Part shown: piece after piece, positions 8,450-15,932 of the stretch
How positions within the stretch are numbered: position 1 is the stretch's first letter
Layout: each line of letters starts with the position of its first letter
Origin: Salaquimonas sp041736675
GTDB lineage: Bacteria > Pseudomonadota > Alphaproteobacteria > Rhizobiales > Rhizobiaceae
DNA: 64,000 nucleotides
Direction: 5' to 3'
NCBI GenBank assembly: GCA_041736675.1
Contig: JBGSTD010000063.1
Coordinates: forward strand, 45,083 to 109,082
Program-made: the position numbers and the translations under genes
The notes under the pieces: generated by a model
The model's input: only the letters and a program-made list of their open reading frames with translations
Database searches by the model: none
Told to the model about the DNA's origin: nothing

Positions 8450-9580
8450 TCAGGTTCCTGCTTTCAATTGCGGGCGCCTTATCATTTTTGCGCGTCGGGT
8501 AAGTTCGATGGTTCGTTGTTGATGGCCAGCAAGTATGGAGACAAACCGGTCCACAGCCTTGTCCGATTCCGGTTCGCGGTCTTTTGTTGCCAGATCGACC
8601 AGAAATGCGATGCTAGGGTGAGGCTTTGCCCTGATGATGGTTTTCTGAAACGGCATGGATAGCAGAGCAGAAAGGCTCAAGCCAATTTTCTGGATGCCAC
8701 TGGTATGGGCACGGTAATCAATGGCGTTGTGATCGTTGCGGGCAATGGCGGCACCAATGGAGCGGTAGATTTCCGCAGCGCTCAAAATCGAATGACGGCA
8801 GTTGGAAGGCAGACCCTGGACCCCGGTGACTGCCTGTTCGTAGTATTTGTCGGCTTCAGCCAGCAATCGCTTCACCAGCAATTGTGTCCGACTGTCATGG
8901 GCTGGAGATTTGATGAAGGCTGCCCGGTCAAGCCCTGCTTCCTCAAGCCACTGCGTGGGAAGGTAGACCCTTCCGTTCCTCGCATCCTCACCAATATCAC
9001 GGGCGATATTGGTGAGTTGCATGGCAAGGCCAAGTTCGGCAGCCCTCGAAAGAACGTGGAAGTCACGGCGCAACATCAACATGGTCATCATGATGCCAAC
9101 ACTGGAAGCGACTCGTGCCGCATATTCCAGCAGGTCATCCAGCGTGGCGTATTCACGTCCGGCTATGTCCCACTCAAAACCCTCGATTAATGCCAGCGGA
9201 ATCTCCTTGGGGATGTCATAAGCCCGGACGATCGCCGCAAAGGCCCGGTCGCATGGCAGCGCTTTTTCCAGAACGTCCGGTCGACCTAGATAAACCGCGT
9301 CAAGACGATCTCGCAGGCGCATAGCAGCCTGTTGATTGTCGGTGCTGTCATCGACGAGATCGTCTGAATTCCGGCAAAACGCGTACAACGCCCGGGCGGC
9401 AAAGCGTTGTTTTGCCGGCAGCAGCATCGACGCAGCATAGAAGGATTTTGACCCGTCGCGTATGGCATCATGGCAGGCCTTGCGATCATCAGCCGACACG
9501 CCCAGCCATGTCGGGCGCGGGTAGTCCGGCTGGTCGTCACCTTTCTTCCCTTGGGCGTTCGCTGCAAGTTCCTGCTGCAT
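8450..9580 (-). CDS. crtB: CrtB, 15-cis-phytoene synthase
   Basis: Condenses two GGPP into phytoene. 376 aa. The Asp-rich sites NSDDLVDD (about residue 70) and NIARDIGEDARNGR (about 191-204), together with YCRNSDD-type spacing after RALYAFCR, define the squalene/phytoene synthase fold. It is preceded by crtI with a 103-bp gap that may hold its own promoter and is followed by the coupled 51-aa gene. Confidence 0.95.
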   Translation of the reverse strand: MQQELAANAQGKKGDDQPDYPRPTWLGVSADDRKACHDAIRDGSKSFYAASMLLPAKQRFAARALYAFCRNSDDLVDDSTDNQQAAMRLRDRLDAVYLGRPDVLEKALPCDRAFAAIVRAYDIPKEIPLALIEGFEWDIAGREYATLDDLLEYAARVASSVGIMMTMLMLRRDFHVLSRAAELGLAMQLTNIARDIGEDARNGRVYLPTQWLEEAGLDRAAFIKSPAHDSRTQLLVKRLLAEADKYYEQAVTGVQGLPSNCRHSILSAAEIYRSIGAAIARNDHNAIDYRAHTSGIQKIGLSLSALLSMPFQKTIIRAKPHPSIAFLVDLATKDREPESDKAVDRFVSILAGHQQRTIELTRRAKMIRRPQLKAGT

Positions 9581-9681
9581 CGGTTTCCCCGTTACTGGTT
9601 TTCCCGGAGCAAGACTGCCCGGAATTTTAACATTAATTGTGTTGCATCATGCCTCATGTTTCAAGTCTTTTTGATACTCTG

Positions 9682-9699
9682 TGTCACAAAGTGTTGACG
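9682..9699. promoter_or_regulatory. Possible degenerate PpsR site upstream of crtB
   Basis: TGT-N12-ACG, with arms TGTCA and TGACG, lies about 100 bp upstream of the crtB start and over the crtI stop. One base differs from the TGT-N12-ACA consensus and no second copy is in phase, so this is weak. Confidence 0.3.
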
Positions 9700-11246
9700 G
9701 TTCTGCGTGTTGATGTGCGGATCAGGGTTTTGGCGTCCGGTACCAGTTCTTCCAGAATTTTTGCTGATGAAATCACACCAGGCATCCCGGCACCTGGATG
9801 CGTACCGGCGCCTACCAGATATAGATTGGCAATGTCTTCGCTGGTGTTGTGCGGTTTGAAGTAGGCAATCTGTGAAATCTTGGGCTCCAGGCCGAAGGCG
9901 GCGCCTTTTACCGACAATAATTCATCATGGAAATAATGCGGGGTAATGACCTTCGAGGCAACAATCGAGTCGCAAAGACCTGGCATGATGGTGGCATCCA
10001 GAAACTGCTCGATTTTTTTCCTGTATGGTTCGCTGACAGTCGGCCAGTCTACATTGCCATCCAGATTGGGTACTGGACTGAGTACATAAAAGGCGTCACA
10101 ACCCGGTGGCGCAATACCGGTATCGGTTTTAGTGGGACGATGGAGATAGAGGCTGAAATCTTCGGCCAGTATTTTCCGGTCAAAAATGTCAGTTAGCAAC
10201 CCCTTGTAGCGCGGACCCATCATGATGGTGTGGTGCTCGATGTCTTCAAACCGGTGGTTGGTTCCGAAATACCAGACAATCAGGCTCATGGAATAATCGC
10301 CCCGGTCTATCCTTTTATCGGTCCAGCGCTTTCGATGGCTGGAGGATATGAGGTGCTTGTAAGTCCAGGCACTGTCGGCGTTTGAAACAACAATATCAGC
10401 GTCGATGGTTTCTCCCGATTTAAGCGTGACACCTTTTGCAACGCCGTTCTCGATGTCAATTGCGGCAACCTCGCTGTTCAGCCTGATGATATTGCCCTGA
10501 CCCACAATGAGGTCGGCCAGACCCTGCACCAGACTGTGGGTTCCGCCCATGGCATAGTGGACACCCCAGCGCCGCTCCAGATAGGATATCAGCGTGAAAA
10601 TCGAATTGGCACGAAACGGGTTCCCTCCGAGAAAAAGCGGATGGAAGCTAAGGGCAATCCGCAATTTTTCATTTTTCACGAACTTGGATGCGGACTGATA
10701 GGTGGAACGGTCAGCCCGTCGCATGATCAGGTCGGGCAGGGATCTGATCATCGCGGAAAACCGGTTGAATGCCCGGCCGGTCAAGCGCTCAAATCCGGCC
10801 TCATAACATTTTCTGCTTTCGGTGATGAAGCGTTTGTAGCCTGCGACATCGCCGGGTGAAAGGCGCCCTACTTCGGCAAGCATTTGTTTCTCGTCGCTAT
10901 AGGTGTTGAAAGTTTCACCATCTGCAAAGCGGATCTGATAGCATGGCGTCAGGGCGCGAAGATCAATGTGATCAGACATCCGCTTTCCGCAGAGCGTCCA
11001 CAATTCCTCGAACAGAAACGGCGCAGTAACGATGGTCGGACCGGCATCGAAGGTGAAGCCATTGATCTTAAAAACGCCAGCCCGTCCACCAGGAATCATC
11101 TGCTTTTCGACTACCGTGACCCGATAGCCTTTTGCCCCAAGGCGGATCGCAGCGGCGAGACCGCCAAATCCTGAACCTATGACTACGGCATGCGGCCGCG
11201 TGTCAGTTTTGATACCTATTTTTCTATTCATTGACGGTGCGTTCAT
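9684..11246 (-). CDS. crtI: CrtI, phytoene desaturase
   Basis: FAD-dependent desaturase turning phytoene into neurosporene or lycopene. 520 aa. The N-terminal FAD motif is VVIGSGFGGLAAAIRLGAKG (about residues 21-40) with EKQMIPGGRAG. The C-terminal motif is LYLVGAGTHPGAGMPG (about 474-489). The start ATG overlaps the bchO stop by 4 bp, so crtI belongs to the bchI-D-O transcript here. In Rhodobacter crtA lies between bchO and crtI; it is missing. Confidence 0.95.
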   Translation of the reverse strand: MNAPSMNRKIGIKTDTRPHAVVIGSGFGGLAAAIRLGAKGYRVTVVEKQMIPGGRAGVFKINGFTFDAGPTIVTAPFLFEELWTLCGKRMSDHIDLRALTPCYQIRFADGETFNTYSDEKQMLAEVGRLSPGDVAGYKRFITESRKCYEAGFERLTGRAFNRFSAMIRSLPDLIMRRADRSTYQSASKFVKNEKLRIALSFHPLFLGGNPFRANSIFTLISYLERRWGVHYAMGGTHSLVQGLADLIVGQGNIIRLNSEVAAIDIENGVAKGVTLKSGETIDADIVVSNADSAWTYKHLISSSHRKRWTDKRIDRGDYSMSLIVWYFGTNHRFEDIEHHTIMMGPRYKGLLTDIFDRKILAEDFSLYLHRPTKTDTGIAPPGCDAFYVLSPVPNLDGNVDWPTVSEPYRKKIEQFLDATIMPGLCDSIVASKVITPHYFHDELLSVKGAAFGLEPKISQIAYFKPHNTSEDIANLYLVGAGTHPGAGMPGVISSAKILEELVPDAKTLIRTSTRRTVNTL

Positions 11247-12157
11247 CCCGTTCCACCGAGCGTTATTCCGGGGCGGAATTGTGCTGCTTCATCAAGCACA
11301 ATCCTGCATATGTCGTTGCTATGGATCTCATGCAGCAAATGCCCGCCATCTTTCATTTCGATCAATTTGCTTCCGGGCGTCTTTCTGACAGCGGCCTCAC
11401 TGTCAGAAGGAGGGACCAGTTTGTCGTCTTTTGAAACAATCAGGGTAAGGGCGCACTGCAGTTTCGGCAAACGCTGATCAAGGGTCTCCAGGTTCCAGCT
11501 GGCCATCATTCCCATTGCCCCGCGCACGTGATCGGGATACCCCATCAACATGGAGTACGCATCATGGCCGGTCTTGTCGATTTTTGGACCTGCGGTTGCA
11601 ATCAGGTTGCGACCAAAGGAAGATCGGCGCGAAGTGATCGAAAAAATTCTCGAGGTCAACGGATTTGCGAAAAGCAGCTTCGCCATGGGTGACAGAAGGG
11701 CATTACCTTTTATGGGGCGCAATGCGGCATTTACCCCAAAAATGTGTCTGGGAGTCAGCTTACCCTGAAGTGTGCACTCAATGGCAATGGCCGCTCCGGC
11801 TGAATGACCAAGCATTATATCCGGCTTGAAACCGATTGCCCCAAGCAGGGAAGTGACGGAATTGCACATTCCGTTCAATGATAAATCGGTTGGCCCCCTG
11901 TGTGTTGTAAAGCCATGGCCCGGCAGGTCGAAGCAGACAACGTGCAGCTTTTCAGCCAGGCAGTGCATCATATCCCGGAAAGAATGGGTTGCCGCACCGG
12001 TTCCATGGATCAGCAGGATACGCTCGGGATTACCGCTGCCCATTTCCTGTATATGCCAGTTCAACCCGTGGACATTGACGAAACGGCTTGCGGAACGGTT
12101 AGGCCAGTTCCTGCCGTCCGTTTCCCAGTCTGGTCGTGAGTTTTTGGCACGGATCAC
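11243..12157 (-). CDS. bchO: BchO, magnesium-chelatase-associated alpha/beta hydrolase
   Basis: Alpha/beta-hydrolase-fold protein always found with bchI/bchD; its exact job in magnesium chelation is not settled. 304 aa. Nucleophile elbow GHSAGAA (about residues 118-124), oxyanion region LIHGTGAATHS (about 49-59), late His in DGGHLLHE (about 275-282) and Asp in SKDDKLVP. It overlaps bchD by 4 bp and crtI by 4 bp. Confidence 0.9.
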   Translation of the reverse strand: MIRAKNSRPDWETDGRNWPNRSASRFVNVHGLNWHIQEMGSGNPERILLIHGTGAATHSFRDMMHCLAEKLHVVCFDLPGHGFTTHRGPTDLSLNGMCNSVTSLLGAIGFKPDIMLGHSAGAAIAIECTLQGKLTPRHIFGVNAALRPIKGNALLSPMAKLLFANPLTSRIFSITSRRSSFGRNLIATAGPKIDKTGHDAYSMLMGYPDHVRGAMGMMASWNLETLDQRLPKLQCALTLIVSKDDKLVPPSDSEAAVRKTPGSKLIEMKDGGHLLHEIHSNDICRIVLDEAAQFRPGITLGGTG

Positions 12158-14010
12158 GTCTTGCTGTTCTCCATGTGACGGTTGACGAGTTGGGACATGT
12201 TTGTGGCATTCGCATTGGGTAACGCGCAGTATTCAGCTCCCATGGTATTTGCCAATTCAACAACTGCCTGCCTAGGTCTCCTCGCCACATCAATGCAGAT
12301 TGATTTTATTCCCGCCATGGAGATCTGCCGGGCAAGGATGTCGGTGTCCTGCGCGGCCGTTTTTCGGTTTGGCTGACCGCCAAGGTCGATATTGCCGCTG
12401 CCATCGGTCAACAGGACAATGACTGGTGTATAGCCTTTGCGCCGCACATTAAGAGCGGTTTGAAAGGCGAGTTTCATGGCCGATGCAAGGGGAGTGGGGC
12501 CGCCGCCAGCCATTTCCGACAAAGCCCGTTTTGCCCGTACCAGAGAACGGGTGGGTTCAAGAGTGATTTCAGCAGCGACATCCCGGAAGGTAATCAGCGA
12601 GACTTCATCCCTTCTGATATAGCAGTTTGCGAGCAACAGTTCGATCGCTCCCTTGGTTTCCCCAAGGCGCTCAAGGGCAGTCGAGCCGGACGCATCCACC
12701 ACGAAAATTGCAGCTGAGCGGGTCGCATGCTTGTAGCGTTTGTAACGGAAATCCGAGGTGAAAATGGACAGGCGGCGCGTAGTGCCGGTGTCCGCTACGA
12801 CTGCTTTATTCTTGCGCAGGTTTTGCCAGGGTGCGGCGGTCCGAATGGTCGCGGCAATGTCAGGCCGCGCATCAGGATAGGGGGGGATATTGACCATGCC
12901 GAGGGGGCGGCCCCTTCGCGCACCTGATTTTGCCATACCGGATTTTCCGCTTGAAGCGCGGCTGTCCCTTGTTGTCGCAGCAGTTGCCATGTTCAACCCG
13001 GAAAGGTCGGAGGCTTTTTGTTTTTCGACCGCCATGTCCAGCAACTGCTGCAGGTCCAGTTGGTTTTTGCTGTCTTCGTCGTCCGGGCCACGCTTGTCAG
13101 GCTCCTGCCTGTCTTTTTCGGACTGTGGCTGGAGGCTGTCTTGAACCGGGTCATCGCTGGAAGATTTGCTCGCGGGATCATTGTTTTCTTCTGCCTGCTC
13201 GATAAGTTGCGGCAGGAAGCCAAGGCAGAGTGCAATCGCGGTGGCAGCATGGGAGGCTTCGACGGTTTTTTTCCCGTCCAGGGCGGCGACGGTTTTTGCG
13301 ACAGTCACCAGATGTAGGAGTGCGCGCATCGAATTTCCCGGAAATGCGCCTGTCAAGGTTGCGAAAAGCTCGAGTGTTTGCGGAGAAACCTCTGCGTCCT
13401 CGCACATGCTCCAATGCGTAATGTTCGGCTCTTCAGGGGGGATTGCTGTGTGGTGCCAGGCAACTTCATTGAGATCAACTACCAGCCCCAGCCTGTCGTT
13501 GAGAGCAGGCGGGATCGTCTCGCTGCTGTCCAGTCCCTCGTCAATGGCAATCACTGTAAACCGTGCCGGTTGTGTTCCAGCGCCTGCGTACATGTTCGCG
13601 CATTGGCCGGTATCCATGGATCGCGAAATGATCGCAGCTGTTGATGCTTCCAGCTTCTCGGCCAGTGCAATGACCAGCGTTCCTTCATTCACCTGATGAA
13701 GAACACCGTTTTCGCAGACCGGGTATCCGGCCTTTGCAGTTGCGGAAATGTCCAGACCACCGCAAAGGCGGGATGATGAGATTTGCGGGTTGATCCGGAT
13801 CCATTTTTTTTCCATGCCGCTCAAGTGTTGCAGATGGCTTAAAAACGCGTTGCGCACGGGGCTTGCCCTGCAGCGCAAATGAATGCCGCCGATGCGGGAG
13901 CCTGCCACTGCCAGTATTTTGGCGCTCAAAAGTGCCTTGTCCCAGGCCGTCTGGCTTCGGAGGATCAATGCCTCCATATCTTCATCATGTTTGGATAGAG
14001 CGTCAGCCAT
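12154..14010 (-). CDS. bchD: BchD, magnesium chelatase subunit D
   Basis: Partner of BchI in the AAA+ motor that drives Mg2+ insertion into protoporphyrin IX by BchH. 618 aa from ATG 14010, which overlaps the bchI end by 8 bp; a longer frame to 14106 would run deep into bchI. The N-terminal AAA-like part lacks a good Walker A. The middle is a long acidic linker rich in Glu, Asp, Ser and Pro (about residues 275-320). The C-terminal von Willebrand A domain has the MIDAS motif DASGS (about 430) and LTDGSGNIDLGG. All as expected for the family. Confidence 0.95.
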   Translation of the reverse strand: MADALSKHDEDMEALILRSQTAWDKALLSAKILAVAGSRIGGIHLRCRASPVRNAFLSHLQHLSGMEKKWIRINPQISSSRLCGGLDISATAKAGYPVCENGVLHQVNEGTLVIALAEKLEASTAAIISRSMDTGQCANMYAGAGTQPARFTVIAIDEGLDSSETIPPALNDRLGLVVDLNEVAWHHTAIPPEEPNITHWSMCEDAEVSPQTLELFATLTGAFPGNSMRALLHLVTVAKTVAALDGKKTVEASHAATAIALCLGFLPQLIEQAEENNDPASKSSSDDPVQDSLQPQSEKDRQEPDKRGPDDEDSKNQLDLQQLLDMAVEKQKASDLSGLNMATAATTRDSRASSGKSGMAKSGARRGRPLGMVNIPPYPDARPDIAATIRTAAPWQNLRKNKAVVADTGTTRRLSIFTSDFRYKRYKHATRSAAIFVVDASGSTALERLGETKGAIELLLANCYIRRDEVSLITFRDVAAEITLEPTRSLVRAKRALSEMAGGGPTPLASAMKLAFQTALNVRRKGYTPVIVLLTDGSGNIDLGGQPNRKTAAQDTDILARQISMAGIKSICIDVARRPRQAVVELANTMGAEYCALPNANATNMSQLVNRHMENSKT

Positions 14011-15028
14011 GGCCCAGTTCACCCAGCGCTTTTTCAATGCGCACTGTACTGCCGGCTTCTTCCAGGGGATCCCGGCGGAGGCGATGGCGCAAAGCCATTG
14101 AAGCAACGGAGACTATATCCTCGAGTGTGATTTTCCTTCTGCCGCCAAGAGCTGCAGATGCTCTGGCCGACCGCATTAAAGTGAGTTCACCCCGAAGGCC
14201 ATCGATGCCCAGATGCAGGCAAATCCTTGATATTTTTTCCAGCAGATTGTCGGGCATTTCCATTGTCGGCATTAGTCGTTTGGCAGCATTTATCCTGCTG
14301 CGAATTCCTGCGTCGCGTTTTTTCCACTGTTCCACAAACGCATCCTGGTCCCTTTCAAATGCGTCGCGCCGCCTTAGGACTTCCACGCGTTCGCCAATAT
14401 CCTTTGGAGAACCGACTTCGACAGACAGCCCGAATCGATCGAGCAATTGCGGACGCAGGTCGCCTTCCTCCGGATTTCCGCTTCCGACCAGGACAAAGCG
14501 GGCAGGATGGCGAATACTCAATCCTTCACGCTCAACAACATTCACACCCGAAGCTGCAACATCCAGCAGCAAGTCCACCATGTGGTCTTCCAGCAGATTG
14601 ACCTCGTCGATATACAGAAAGCCGCGATGTGCCTTTGCCAGCAGGCCCGGTTCGAAAGCCTTTTCTCCTGACAGTAATGCTTTCTCGAGGTCGAGGGCTC
14701 CACAGACGCGATCCTCTGTTGTGCCCAGTGGCAAGTCGACGATTGGGGTAACCATCTGCGTCTTTTCGGGGAGTTTCAAGCCTTTTCCGACATTGCAAAC
14801 CGGGCAACACGCAGCCGGTTTATCCGGCTCGCAGTTGAAACGACACCCCTTGCGCACCTCGATCTTCGGCAGGAGTTCCGCCAGTCCGCGCACGGCAGTT
14901 GATTTTCCTGTACCGCGGTCCCCAAAGACCAATACTCCGCCAAGGGACGGATCTACGGCTGCCAGTAAAAGCGCCCGCTTCATTTCGTCCTGGCCGACAA
15001 TCGCTGAAAACGGAAAAGGTTTGGACAT
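14003..15028 (-). CDS. bchI: BchI, magnesium chelatase ATPase subunit I
   Basis: AAA+ ATPase of magnesium chelatase. 341 aa. Walker A GDRGTGKST (about residues 38-46), Walker B LYIDEVNLL (about 133-141) and sensor/Arg-finger region GSGNPEEGDLRPQLLDRFGL (about 170-189). ATG 15028 gives the standard MSKPFPFSAIVGQDE N-terminus; the upstream ATG at 15079 is not needed. First gene of the bchI-D-O-crtI unit; a PpsR-type site lies 19 bp upstream. Confidence 0.97.
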   Translation of the reverse strand: MSKPFPFSAIVGQDEMKRALLLAAVDPSLGGVLVFGDRGTGKSTAVRGLAELLPKIEVRKGCRFNCEPDKPAACCPVCNVGKGLKLPEKTQMVTPIVDLPLGTTEDRVCGALDLEKALLSGEKAFEPGLLAKAHRGFLYIDEVNLLEDHMVDLLLDVAASGVNVVEREGLSIRHPARFVLVGSGNPEEGDLRPQLLDRFGLSVEVGSPKDIGERVEVLRRRDAFERDQDAFVEQWKKRDAGIRSRINAAKRLMPTMEMPDNLLEKISRICLHLGIDGLRGELTLMRSARASAALGGRRKITLEDIVSVASMALRHRLRRDPLEEAGSTVRIEKALGELGHG

Positions 15029-15046
15029 GGATATTATCGCCGGGTG

Positions 15047-15064
15047 TGTAAAATAGTTGTTACA
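15047..15064. promoter_or_regulatory. PpsR-type operator upstream of bchI, in the gap shared with the cytochrome gene
   Basis: A perfect TGT-N12-ACA, 19 bp from the bchI start codon and about 185 bp from the cytochrome c start. Only one copy is visible with this spacing, so support is weaker than at crtE/crtD or dxs, but the position in a divergent photosynthesis promoter is right. Confidence 0.6.
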
Positions 15065-15090
15065 TATTGATCCTGACATTGGTACAGATG

Positions 15091-15112
15091 ATTGGCAAAT
15101 TCAATCGCCAAT
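15091..15112. promoter_or_regulatory. Inverted repeat ATTGGC-N10-GCCAAT in the bchI/cytochrome gap
   Basis: Perfect 6-bp arms 22 bp end to end, centred in the divergent bchI/cytochrome c promoter region. It is not a PpsR motif. It could be an operator of another regulator; which one cannot be told from sequence. Just downstream the word GTCGAATT is repeated twice in tandem. Confidence 0.35.
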
Positions 15113-15247
15113 TGGAAAATGTGTCGTCGAATTGTCGAATTGTTCAGCCAGACGCGTTGGACAGTGGAACGTTGTACCCTAGTTACCAGTCTATGCTGCT
15201 GCAGAAAATTAGCACAGCCAGTGTCATCCAAAGGAGGATTATTCCAA

Positions 15248-15685
15248 ATGTTCAAATCAGTATTGCCAGGCGTTTTTGCCGGGTTCTCCTTCCTCGTGTT
15301 TGCGGTCAACAGCGCATCCGCCTTGGATGGAGACGTTGAAGCAGGGGCTACTGTCTTCAAGAAATGTCAGTCTTGCCACGTGGCAGATGAAGCGAAAAAC
15401 AAAGTGGGCCCGAGCCTTCAAAACTTGTTTGGCCGCCAGCCCGGAACGGCTGCAGAGTTCAAATATTCCAAGGCCATGGTGGAATTTGGCGAAGGAAAGG
15501 TCTGGAGTGAGGAACTCCTGATGGAATATCTTCCTGCACCAAAAGAACTGGTCAAAGGTACCAAGATGGCATTTGTCGGCCTGAAAAAGGAAGAAGATGT
15601 GGTCAATATCATCGCTTATCTGAAGCAGTTCAGCCCTGATGCGTCAGAGGCACCCGCTGAAGGTGCGACACCAACGGCCAACTGA
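15248..15685 (+). CDS. Periplasmic class I cytochrome c (cytochrome c2-like)
   Basis: 145-aa precursor with a signal peptide (about residues 1-26, ending ASA) and one haem site CQSCH near residue 40. The likely sixth ligand Met is in GTKMAF near residue 104. The strong ribosome site AAAGGAGG sits 9 bases before the ATG, which rules out the longer frame starting at 15092. The size and the gap between the haem site and Met fit cytochrome c2/mitochondrial-type carriers. The neighbours (bchI, dxs) suggest that it donates electrons to the photosynthetic reaction centre; a role in respiration is also possible. Confidence 0.85.
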   Translation: MFKSVLPGVFAGFSFLVFAVNSASALDGDVEAGATVFKKCQSCHVADEAKNKVGPSLQNLFGRQPGTAAEFKYSKAMVEFGEGKVWSEELLMEYLPAPKELVKGTKMAFVGLKKEEDVVNIIAYLKQFSPDASEAPAEGATPTAN

Positions 15686-15746
15686 CCGACTGGCATTGTT
15701 TAACAGGCCTGTCATTGATCCGTTAGGCCCACATCGTAAATTTTGG

Positions 15747-15782
15747 AATCGCCCGCTATCTGATGATGGAGGGCGATTTTTT
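15747..15782 (+). terminator. Rho-independent terminator after the cytochrome c gene
   Basis: An 8-bp stem (AATCGCCC and GGGCGATT) with a 16-base loop is followed directly by a T run, 61 bases after the stop codon. Confidence 0.8.
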
Positions 15783-15785
15783 AGT

Positions 15786-15828
15786 TGTAAAATTTCCTTT
15801 ACAACAATTGTGTAAAAAATAGTTTACA
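15786..15828. promoter_or_regulatory. Tandem PpsR-type operators upstream of dxs
   Basis: Two perfect TGT-N12-ACA sites, 15786-15803 and 15811-15828, separated by 7 bp, lie about 105 bp before the dxs start and after the cytochrome terminator. Both have A/T-rich arms (TGTAAA and TTTACA). This places dxs in the same oxygen/light regulon as the pigment genes. Confidence 0.8.
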
Positions 15829-15932
15829 TTTTTGATTTTTGAATCGACAATGAATTTAAGCAGTTCGTTGTCAATTGGGCCGCATGGCTCATGAGGACCA
15901 AATCCGGGCAATGATTGCGGGAGGAGGTTGGA

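Noticed and set aside
9640..9660. ACA-N5-TGT element before crtB as an FNR-type or PpsR site
   Set aside because: The half-sites are in the wrong order for PpsR and do not fit the FNR consensus.
13863..15056. Plus-strand open frame of 397 codons opposite bchI and bchD
   Set aside because: Ser/Arg/Pro-rich translation typical of the opposite strand of a coding gene; bchI and bchD are certain.
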